Source: an uncultured Bacteroidales bacterium (lineage in GTDB: Bacteria > Bacteroidota > Bacteroidia > Bacteroidales > UBA932). From it: a DNA stretch of 35,285 nucleotides. The position numbers were made by a program, and so were the translations under genes. Position 1 is the first letter of the stretch; each line of letters opens with the position of its first letter. Location: positions 1 through 35,285 of the forward strand of contig CAJODR010000012.1 of the NCBI GenBank assembly GCA_905233275.1. The letters run 5' to 3'. The notes under the pieces were generated by a model. That model had not been told where the DNA came from, did no database searches, and worked only from the letters and a program-made list of their open reading frames with translations. Below, piece after piece: positions 1-6,575 of this stretch.

Positions 1-64
1 AATCAACTTAACTCTTTTGCAGGTCTCTCTCCTTACCACTCTCGGCACGAAAAGGCCGCAAAAA

Positions 65-89
65 AGTCCCGCTCTCTCGAAACGGGACT
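65..89 (-). other. Leader hairpin followed by a U run
   Basis: AGTCCCG (65-71) and CGGGACT (83-89) form a 7-bp stem with an 11-base loop. Read on the minus strand the stem is followed by TTTTTT. It sits at or just after the predicted start of the leftward transcript, so it may be a 5' leader hairpin. For any transcript arriving from further right it could act as an intrinsic terminator. I cannot tell which. Confidence 0.45.
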
Positions 90-90
90 G

Positions 91-121
91 CAAAGGTAGC
101 AACTTTTTCTTTCCTCGCAAA
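91..121 (-). promoter_or_regulatory. Bacteroidota-type promoter, leftward
   Basis: On the minus strand, TTTG (121-118) is followed after exactly 19 bases by TACCTTTG (98-91). This is a full match to the Bacteroidota sigma-ABfr consensus TTTG-N19/20-TAnnTTTG. Transcription would start near 87 and run left, off the window. The A/T-rich upstream stretch and the structured GC-rich leader remind me of rRNA-operon promoters in this phylum, but the transcribed gene is not in view. Confidence 0.7.
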
Positions 122-198
122 ATTTTTTTCGCTTTTTTTACATCTATTTTCACACCCAAAAGCCAACTCACTGATACTCAACAATACCCTCATTCGCC

Positions 199-423
199 AA
201 TCAAGCGTTTCAGGGACCAAAGTCGTTTTTTGACCCCGACCCATCGAAATCGACCTTGCCTCCTATGTTCACTTCGACAGGCTCGTGTCCACTTCCTGTC
301 CTCGGCATCCGTCCCGGACCGGTCGATTTCTCGGTCTCATAGTTTGCAAAAATCTCCATACCGGGGTCACCGAAAATCTCTTGATTTTTGGGGTGGTCTC
401 CATGGCCCCTGAAACGCTTGATT
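199..423. repeat. Nested inverted-repeat element of 225 bp
   Basis: Four complementary pairs lie inside one another: 199-215 with 407-423 (17 bp, perfect), 231-238 with 362-369 (8 bp), 246-255 with 321-330 (10 bp) and 276-281 with 295-300 (6 bp). All are nested in order, so the whole block could fold as one long branched stem-loop. It has no transposase. It could be a MITE-like element, a structured RNA or a relic of an inverted duplication. Confidence 0.6.
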
Positions 424-446
424 GCCGACATATATTTGATTTTGCC

Positions 447-563
447 AGCTGTATGTACTATGACAAACCTGTGGCCGCCCATGGCCACATGAATGGGCAT
501 GGAACATGAACGAAGTGAAGGGTGGGACGAGCGAAGCGAGGGTTTGGCATGGTATATACAGCT
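447..563. repeat. 23-bp imperfect inverted repeat
   Basis: Positions 447-469 and 541-563 are complementary over 23 bases with three differences, two of which would be G-U pairs in RNA. A smaller stem, GTGGCC (471-476) with GGCCAC (483-488), lies within. The loop also holds two similar purine-rich words, CGAAGTGAAGGG and CGAAGCGAGGG (about 510-543). It lies only 24 bases from the 199-423 element and may belong to the same unit. Confidence 0.5.
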
Positions 564-658
564 AGCTTTGCTCAACAAAAGATTTCTCCGCGCGCTTCGC
601 TTGGTCGAAATGACAAAATTGCGTGGCGCTTATATTACTGAATCACAGATATTAAAGC

Positions 659-693
659 GATTATCTAGCCCCCGCATTGGGGGCTAGATAATC
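659..693. terminator. Perfect 15-bp hairpin downstream of the aminotransferase gene
   Basis: GATTATCTAGCCCCC (659-673) and its exact complement (679-693) enclose a 5-base loop. The hairpin lies about 53 bases beyond the stop codon of the leftward aminotransferase gene. On that strand it is followed by GCTTTAATAT rather than a clean U run, so termination is plausible but not textbook. A palindromic repeat unit is the alternative. Confidence 0.45.
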
Positions 694-745
694 ATGTAAT
701 GTGCTCTATGTCAGGTATTTCCGCGCCACACGGGTGTTGGGCTTT

Positions 746-2020
746 TTAGCCCAGGCGGGTGATGGCGGTGGAGAGGCGGTGGAGGCCGTCGAGGAGGGTG
801 GCGCGGGGGCAGGCGAGGTTGAGGCGCATGAAGCCTTCGCCGGTGTATTCGCCGTAGAGGGGGCCGTCGCAGAGGGCGAGGCCGTTTTTGCGGAGGTATT
901 CGCCGAAGGCACGGGAGAAACCGAGAGGGACCGGGAAGCGGTGGTGGCAGCAGTGGCCTTCTTCCTTCTCGTCGTGATGGCAGTGATGCTCCTCTTCGTC
1001 ATGGTGATGGCAGCAGTGATGCTGGGGGACGGCCAGGGCGGAGAAGTCGAGCCACATGAGGTAGGTGCCTTCGAGGGGCGGGGCTGTGACCATCGGGAGG
1101 TGCTCAGCGAGGAAGGCGCGGACGGTGCGCTCATTCTCCCAGATGTATTCGCGGAATGCGTCGAGCCAGCCTTCGCTTTCGTTGTAGGCGGCCATGAGGG
1201 CGGTGACGCCGAATACGTTGACGTCGCAGCATTCGTTGTCGTTTATGGCCCTGTCGATGCGGCGGACCACGTCGGGATCAAGGGCGATGACGTTGGCTAT
1301 CTGGATGCCTGCGATGTTGAACGGCTTGGTCGGGGAGCAGCAGGTGGCGCTACGGAGGACCATCTCGGACGGCAGCGTGCCGTATGGAACATATTCGACT
1401 CCGGGTGCCGTAATTTCGCAGTGAATTTCGTCAGCGATGACGAATACATTATTCCTGACGCAAATCTCGCCGACGCGGAGCAGCTCAGCCCTGGTCCAGA
1501 CGCGGCCGACAGGATTCTGCGGATTGCAGAGAAGGAGAACGGGCGTCCTGGGGTCCGAAGCGAGCTCTTCGAGCGAATCAAAGTCTATGCTGTACTTCCC
1601 GTCTTCGTAAATCAGCGGCGATTCCGCCACAAGGCAGCCGTTGTTGCGCACCACGGGGAAAAACGCATTGTAGCAGGGCGACATCACAATCACCCTGTCC
1701 CCCGGGCGCGTAAACGCCTTGATGCACGCTCCATACGCCGCAATAACCCCCGTCGTCGGAATCACATTGTCACGGGTAATCCACGTCCACCCGTGCCTAC
1801 GCGAAAACCAAGAAGAAATAGCGTCATAATAGGCCTGCGGCACCTTCTCATAGCCGAACACCCCATGATCCAGGCGTTTTTGCAAAGCCTTAATAATAGC
1901 CGGCGACGCTTTAAAATCCATATCCGCAATCCACATCGGCAGCACATCCTCCCCATACTGGTCCCACTTCACAGAATCACTGCCACGACGGTTGATTATT
2001 TCGTCAAAATTGTAGTTCAT
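746..2020 (-). CDS. PatB/MalY-type PLP aminotransferase (C-S lyase) with His/Cys-rich insert
   Basis: Fold-type I PLP enzyme of 424 residues, of the MalY/PatB branch, whose members typically act as cystathionine beta-lyases (cysteine-S-conjugate beta-lyases) in the cytoplasm. The N-terminal NRRGSDSVKWD and the MWIADMDFK motif are typical of the branch, and SPTKPFNIAG carries the PLP lysine at about residue 232. The protein is some 30 residues longer than usual because of a segment at about 332-360 with 12 His and 5 Cys in roughly 28 residues, mixed with Asp/Glu. This looks like a soft-metal-binding insert (inference). The start ATG lies 6 bases after the stop of the DUF3737 gene, so it is probably the last gene of that transcript. 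The exact substrate cannot be read from the sequence. Confidence 0.9.
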   Translation of the reverse strand: MNYNFDEIINRRGSDSVKWDQYGEDVLPMWIADMDFKASPAIIKALQKRLDHGVFGYEKVPQAYYDAISSWFSRRHGWTWITRDNVIPTTGVIAAYGACIKAFTRPGDRVIVMSPCYNAFFPVVRNNGCLVAESPLIYEDGKYSIDFDSLEELASDPRTPVLLLCNPQNPVGRVWTRAELLRVGEICVRNNVFVIADEIHCEITAPGVEYVPYGTLPSEMVLRSATCCSPTKPFNIAGIQIANVIALDPDVVRRIDRAINDNECCDVNVFGVTALMAAYNESEGWLDAFREYIWENERTVRAFLAEHLPMVTAPPLEGTYLMWLDFSALAVPQHHCCHHHDEEEHHCHHDEKEEGHCCHHRFPVPLGFSRAFGEYLRKNGLALCDGPLYGEYTGEGFMRLNLACPRATLLDGLHRLSTAITRLG

Positions 2021-2026
2021 ATATTA

Positions 2027-2869
2027 TTAGTTTAGTTTTATCTCACAGTCACCGGGGGATTTGATATTGGAATCAAGTATAATATCTCCAACGGAAGGGG
2101 CGGAGATGTGGCCTGTGCGGGGGTTTTTGATGCTGGGGACGGGGCTGCGGAGAGTGGCTTCGACACTGCTGTATTCGAAGGCGAGGTCGGCGTCATCATC
2201 GAGCGTGCAGTCCTCCAGGATGAGGTTTTCGGCGTAGCAGAGGGGCTGGGTGCCGCCGATGCGGCATCGGACGAGACGGAGATTCTTCGAATACCAGCCG
2301 AGGTATTCGCCGGTAATACGGCTGTCGTAGACCGTGACGTTTTCAGCTTCCCAGAAGGCGTCTTTGGTATCGAGCTCGGAATCGCGGATGACGACATTAC
2401 GGGCATACTGGAAGGAATAGTTGCCCAGCAGCCGGAGATGGTCGACCTCAACGTCATGGCAGTGCATGAAGATGTAGTCAGCCCTGGCGGCCTCAACGTC
2501 TTTCAGACGAATGTTGTCGCAGTCCCAGAACGTCTCGGCGGCATTGGTGAACCGTACTCGCTCCAATACAACGTCAGAGATGCGGCGGAACATTTTCGGA
2601 GCCTCGACAAGGGTGTCGTACATACGGCATCCGCGGGAGTACCAGAGCGCAGCCCTGGCACCCTCGCGGAATATGCTGTCGCGGACAGTAAAGCCGTCAC
2701 ATTCCCAGAAGGGATACTTCCCTTTGAATTCGCATTCCACCGCCTCAATGTTGCCCCCCTCCTTGAGGGAGGACTCCCCCGGCCCGATCACGACGCGCTC
2801 CAAACGAAGATCCCGTTCGCAGTAAAACGGCCTCTCCCCGTCCACATACAGATCCTTCACCAATTTCAT
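2027..2869 (-). CDS. DUF3737 family beta-helix protein
   Basis: About 280 residues with repeated short strands such as NIEAVECEFKGKYPFWECD and NLRLVRCRIGG, i.e. the pectate-lyase-like right-handed parallel beta-helix seen in DUF3737. The family's function is unknown, and I see neither a signal peptide nor catalytic residues I can name. A longer frame open to 2920 begins with a GTG. I chose the ATG at 2869 because an AGGAG lies 7 bases upstream; a second ATG at 2872 directly precedes it. Both overlap or abut the stop of the 34-residue ORF (ATGATG), suggesting translational coupling. The aminotransferase gene follows after 6 bases. Confidence 0.8.
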   Translation of the reverse strand: MKLVKDLYVDGERPFYCERDLRLERVVIGPGESSLKEGGNIEAVECEFKGKYPFWECDGFTVRDSIFREGARAALWYSRGCRMYDTLVEAPKMFRRISDVVLERVRFTNAAETFWDCDNIRLKDVEAARADYIFMHCHDVEVDHLRLLGNYSFQYARNVVIRDSELDTKDAFWEAENVTVYDSRITGEYLGWYSKNLRLVRCRIGGTQPLCYAENLILEDCTLDDDADLAFEYSSVEATLRSPVPSIKNPRTGHISAPSVGDIILDSNIKSPGDCEIKLN

Positions 2870-2973
2870 CATAGCACTCCTGTCTTTTGGAGAATAAACC
2901 ATACCACAATCAGCACACACGCTCCCAAAAACAACCAGTCACTCCACTTCGTTTTCTTTTTCCCGTCTGTCAT
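2869..2973 (-). CDS. Small single-span membrane protein, 34 residues
   Basis: This short frame reads as a 10-residue basic start (MTDGKKKTKW), then a hydrophobic span (WLFLGACVLIVVWFILQ) and a short tail (KTGVL). Its ATG shares one base with the amylase stop codon (TAATG), and its TGA overlaps the ATG ATG of the DUF3737 gene. Such double overlap is typical of translationally coupled genes and unlikely for random sequence. By the positive-inside rule the N-terminus should be cytoplasmic. I know no family for it. It could be a small regulatory or scaffold peptide of the inner membrane, but that is speculation. Confidence 0.65.
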   Translation of the reverse strand: MTDGKKKTKWSDWLFLGACVLIVVWFILQKTGVL

Positions 2974-5900
2974 TAATTAAGAGCGAATACTACTGAACTG
3001 TACGGAGGAAGAGTAACGTTTTTGCCGGAGACGGTGACGCGACCGTTGGAGACGAGGATGTTGTTGAGGTTTTCTCCGTCCCAACGTTCGACGGTACGCT
3101 CGACACTGGAGAAGTTGTGGAGGACGAGGACGTCCTTGGAGGCCGTGGTCGAATGGAGGTACCATCCGGCAATCTGGGAGTCGCCGGCGGTCTTTTCGTC
3201 TGCCTCAGGATAGCCGTTGGCGAGGGCCGCGTTGACATTCTTCGCGTAGGCGAAATGCCTGTAGAGCATGAGGAGCGAGGCGTCGTCCTTGGCCTGGGAA
3301 GCTACGGAAATGGACTCGGTCAGCATGTTCCAGTCGACTTTGTTGGAGACGCCCTTGACGGCAGCGCTGGCGTGGTCGCCGGTCCAAAGGATCGGGGTGC
3401 GGACATATTCGTCGCCACCGGACTTGGTGCCCCAATAGCCGAGCTCTTCGCCCTGATAGATGTACGGACGGCCGGGGGCGGTCAGGAGGACGCAGGCGGC
3501 GAGCCTGATCTTCGGTTTGTACTTGCCGAGGGTGGATGCCGTACGGTCTTCGTCATGGTTGGCGAGCTTGGGCGTAGAAATGGCGCTGGAGCGCACCGCG
3601 AGGTGATTGTTCCACCTGTAAGGGAGGGATGAGGAGAATGACTGGCCGTAGCCGGCGTTGCCGGTATTCTCGCCGTTGAGGCATTCGCGGAGATCCCACC
3701 AGAACTGGAACTCGAACAGGGCGGGCAGACAGCTGTAGAACGGCGTGCAGTCACCGTCGCCGGAGAGCACCTCGCCTACCATGAATATATCCTTGTCAAC
3801 TATACCCTTGAGGCCGCTGCGGGCGCTGCTGTTGGCTTTGTAAATCTTGTTGCAGGCATCGTAGAATGCGGCCCAGAAGGTCTTGTTGTTGGCACCGGTC
3901 TCGTTGTGGTAGATGTGCTTGACAGCGTCGAGACGGAAGCCGTCAACACCCATCTTGAGCCATTTCTCGATACCGACCATGATGGCCTTGAAGGCGTCAG
4001 ACGAAGCGCAGGATGCCGCCGGACCGTAGTTGAAGTCGACGAATGCGCCCGTGCCGAATTCGGTATAGTAGTAGTACAATTCGCCGCCAGGCATCACGAT
4101 GGACTGGACCTTGTCGGGATTGTCATCGGAATAGAGCTGGTGGGCGGTACCGTCTTTGAGCTGGTCGCCGACCTTGTTGAAGCCCCACTTGGACTTGCCG
4201 GTCCAGACATCATCGTTGCGGGTGCGGACGAGGCAGCCCCATTCGGACTCGTAGTCGAGGACGAGCTTGTACTTGTCGGTGCCGTTGTCATAGAACTGCG
4301 TGTAGTTGCCGCCGCCCCAGTAGAGCCAGCGGGCAGGGTTCTGGGTCGTTCCGGAAGTGGTCACAGTGGCATTCGGAGTCTCCTTGACGGTAATCTTAGG
4401 AGCGTCGTCATTGGTCCAGTCGAGCTCGACGGTGTAACGAACCTTGCCGCCTCCGCCGATGGTGACGGGATACCACTTGCTGCTGTCAAATCCACCGGCA
4501 TCGACCTGAGCGATCTTGCCGGCCTTGATATCCTTCTGGGGATCCTTGGAGAGCGAGAAGTAATTCCAGTACGGGGATTCCGTACCATTGGCCTTGACAT
4601 CCTTGAACCAGAGGCTCTGATCACCCGCATGGTTGATGACATAGTCCATGTAGATGCGGATGTTGTGATTGTGGGCCTCGGTGATGAGGGCCTGGAAGTC
4701 CTCCTCGGTACCGTAGCGCGGATTGACGCTCTCGTAATCGGTGACGTCATAGCCGTGATAGGACTGTGCGGGCTGGATCGGAGAGAGCCAGAGCGCCGTG
4801 ACGCCAAGGGCGTCGAAGTAGTCCAGGCTCTGGCGAATACCGTTGAGGTCACCCCATCCGTCGCCGTTGCTGTCCTTGAAGCTGAATACATTCACCTGAT
4901 ACGTGATGCCGGAGAGCTTCTTGGACGGAAGGAGGTTCGGGTCATACGAGCCGCCGAGGATATAATCTGGCTTGCCTTCAGCCTCGTGAGTCCATGTAGC
5001 ACCTGCCTTCAGGATGTACAGGATGCCGTTTTCGGTCGAGAGGTAGAGGTCGAATTTACCATCCTCCTTGACTGCGATATTGCCGGCTCCGGAAGACACC
5101 GCAATCTTTTCGCCGACGGCGAATGCATTCGCGCCCGTTTCGCTGTAGGGACCCGCACCGAAATTGACGGCCCAGCTGCGGTTCTGGCGGAACTTGAACT
5201 GGTCGGTGGTCTTGATTTCAACGTCTCTAGCGACCTCCCAGTAGCCTTCGGTGTCCATCGGGATATCGTAGTTCCAGTCATATCCGGCAATCTTGCCGAT
5301 AATGGTCCAGGAACTCGTACCTATCTTTATTTCATCCGGGGCAATACCCTTGCCTTCGACTCCCGGATTCTCGGGATCTTCGATTGCGGTAAGCTTCTTG
5401 CCGTCCCAGGCGAAGTAGGTGGTCTGCAGGATGGTAAGGTTGCTCCAAAGGGGATCCTTTTCTCCCGCAGCCGGATACTGGTGGGCACCGCCGTCATTGA
5501 TGATCAGGTTGATGCCGTTGATGCCGCTGAAGCCGGCAGCGTCCCAATATGTATATATGTATTGTCCAATCTCCTTGCTGCCTGTAGCATAGGTTCCGGG
5601 CCATGTGCCGTATGGCTGCAGCTGGCCGCCGTCACCCACGTATGCATACATGTAAGGAGTCGTCCAATCAGAATTGTTGAGCACATAGATACGTACGTTC
5701 TCACCAGTATCCTTGCTCGGTTCGGCGTCGGCGTGGGTAAACTTCGAACCGGCCTCCAGGACATACAGAAGCATGTAAGTCGGCTGGAGATAGAGGTCAT
5801 ACTTGCCTTTCGGGAGCTTGAAGTTGCCACCGTTGTCAGCCACGGTGTATTTCTTGTCGATACCGGGCTGGTAGTTGTTGCGGGTACCGAAGTTGGTATT

Positions 5901-6518
5901 CCAGGCTTTGTCCTTGCGGAACTTGAATTCTTCGTTGTCCCCGACCTCGATGTCGAATGCAGCCACCCAGCCCCACAGAGGCTCGGAAAGCATCGCCTTG
6001 TCGGAGCTCCAGTCGAGCCCCATGATGGAACCGGTGACCCCCCATTCGGAAGTGCCCGTGAAGGCGCTCTTTTCGATTGCAATCGTACTTTCATCCTCTT
6101 CGCCGGGTGCTTCCTGGCCGCCGGAGGCCACGTCGGAAGGACGCGGCTCGCCCTTGCCGGACTGGACTATGTTGACATTGACGAAGGACATGAACGAATG
6201 CTTGTCCTTGATGGTCACATAGCCGCTTCGCTGCGTGCTGGAAGGGTTGGCAGAAGTCGTGATAGTGAGGGTGGTGCTGCGGCTGCCTTCCGCTGGCGTG
6301 ACTGTAATCCACGCGTCGGAAACCGTAGTCGTCCATGATTTGGAATCGGTCTCGAGGCTGACCTCGCGTGAGTCGCCGTCACCGGCGAATCCGAGGGTCT
6401 CAACCCCTGCATCAAAGGTATAGGTCTTATCGTTGTCATCCTTGCAGGATACCAGCATGGCCGCTCCCGCGACCACTGCCAAAGCAAGATACCATAGACG
6501 TTTCATGACGGTTGTCAT
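2973..6518 (-). CDS. susG: SusG-like surface alpha-amylase (GH13) with BACON and SusE/F-type modules
   Basis: Surface lipoprotein endo-amylase of about 1181 residues, against about 690 for B. thetaiotaomicron SusG. In order: lipoprotein signal with lipobox LVSC (Cys25) and acidic export signal KDDND; BACON domain (about 32-122); SusE/F-type module (155-263); CBM26-like module (274-387); second SusE/F-type module (397-510); GH13 catalytic domain (538 to end). Catalytic regions are visible: DYVINH (about 625), GFRLDAVKH with the nucleophile Asp (about 864), GEVL with the acid Glu (about 916) and NHDED (about 989). An insert of about 140 residues between regions I and II matches the position of CBM58 in SusG. 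The start is uncertain: ATG at 6518 with ACTAAAA before it, or MKRLWY at 6506; an in-frame ATG at 6533 seems too early. The symbol is by analogy. Confidence 0.93.
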   Translation of the reverse strand: MTTVMKRLWYLALAVVAGAAMLVSCKDDNDKTYTFDAGVETLGFAGDGDSREVSLETDSKSWTTTVSDAWITVTPAEGSRSTTLTITTSANPSSTQRSGYVTIKDKHSFMSFVNVNIVQSGKGEPRPSDVASGGQEAPGEEDESTIAIEKSAFTGTSEWGVTGSIMGLDWSSDKAMLSEPLWGWVAAFDIEVGDNEEFKFRKDKAWNTNFGTRNNYQPGIDKKYTVADNGGNFKLPKGKYDLYLQPTYMLLYVLEAGSKFTHADAEPSKDTGENVRIYVLNNSDWTTPYMYAYVGDGGQLQPYGTWPGTYATGSKEIGQYIYTYWDAAGFSGINGINLIINDGGAHQYPAAGEKDPLWSNLTILQTTYFAWDGKKLTAIEDPENPGVEGKGIAPDEIKIGTSSWTIIGKIAGYDWNYDIPMDTEGYWEVARDVEIKTTDQFKFRQNRSWAVNFGAGPYSETGANAFAVGEKIAVSSGAGNIAVKEDGKFDLYLSTENGILYILKAGATWTHEAEGKPDYILGGSYDPNLLPSKKLSGITYQVNVFSFKDSNGDGWGDLNGIRQSLDYFDALGVTALWLSPIQPAQSYHGYDVTDYESVNPRYGTEEDFQALITEAHNHNIRIYMDYVINHAGDQSLWFKDVKANGTESPYWNYFSLSKDPQKDIKAGKIAQVDAGGFDSSKWYPVTIGGGGKVRYTVELDWTNDDAPKITVKETPNATVTTSGTTQNPARWLYWGGGNYTQFYDNGTDKYKLVLDYESEWGCLVRTRNDDVWTGKSKWGFNKVGDQLKDGTAHQLYSDDNPDKVQSIVMPGGELYYYYTEFGTGAFVDFNYGPAASCASSDAFKAIMVGIEKWLKMGVDGFRLDAVKHIYHNETGANNKTFWAAFYDACNKIYKANSSARSGLKGIVDKDIFMVGEVLSGDGDCTPFYSCLPALFEFQFWWDLRECLNGENTGNAGYGQSFSSSLPYRWNNHLAVRSSAISTPKLANHDEDRTASTLGKYKPKIRLAACVLLTAPGRPYIYQGEELGYWGTKSGGDEYVRTPILWTGDHASAAVKGVSNKVDWNMLTESISVASQAKDDASLLMLYRHFAYAKNVNAALANGYPEADEKTAGDSQIAGWYLHSTTASKDVLVLHNFSSVERTVERWDGENLNNILVSNGRVTVSGKNVTLPPYSSVVFALN

Positions 6519-6534
6519 TTTTAGTGTTGGCAAA

Positions 6535-6558
6535 CCGGAGCCCGGTCAGGGGCTCCGG
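6535..6558 (-). other. Intergenic hairpin between binding-protein and amylase genes
   Basis: CCGGAGCCC (6535-6543) and GGGCTCCGG (6550-6558) form a perfect 9-bp GC-rich stem with a 6-base loop in the short gap before the amylase start. No U run follows on the coding strand. It may be an mRNA-processing or stability element, or a partial attenuator that sets amylase expression apart from that of the upstream genes. Confidence 0.4.
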
Positions 6559-6575
6559 CCTGAAAAAAGTAAACC

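Larger units (their letters stand above)
1..737. other. Non-coding region with inverted repeats
   Basis: No convincing protein gene is visible in this 737-base stretch. The open frames that cross it translate the inverted repeats and low-complexity DNA and look like no protein family I know. It holds a leftward promoter near 91-121, a hairpin at 65-89, three separate inverted repeats (199-423, 447-563, 659-693), and around 573-615 a short GC-rich stretch containing AGATTTCTC and GGTCGAAATGACA. From memory, that last stretch resembles intergenic repeats dispersed in many bacterial genomes; only a genome-wide search would confirm it. Confidence 0.6.

Noticed and set aside
210..578. Minus-strand frame of 122 codons in the left non-coding region
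   Set aside because: It spans both inverted repeats; the translation matches no family, and there is no ribosome binding site.
738..753. Hairpin TGGGCT/AGCCCA as terminator of the aminotransferase gene
   Set aside because: It overlaps the stop codon and is not followed by T residues on the coding strand; the 659-693 hairpin is the better candidate.
701..2035. 444-codon plus-strand frame opposite the aminotransferase
   Set aside because: Antisense of a clear PLP enzyme; its valine-rich part is only the other strand of the His/Cys insert.
2027..2920. Longer DUF3737 start (GTG at 2920)
   Set aside because: The extra 17 residues are out-of-frame reading of the 34-residue membrane peptide, and a good AGGAG precedes the ATG at 2869.
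3906..6338. 810-codon open frame on the plus strand opposite the amylase
   Set aside because: It lies wholly antisense to a well-supported GH13 gene, has no recognisable domain or signal, and is the kind of long shadow frame expected in GC-rich DNA.
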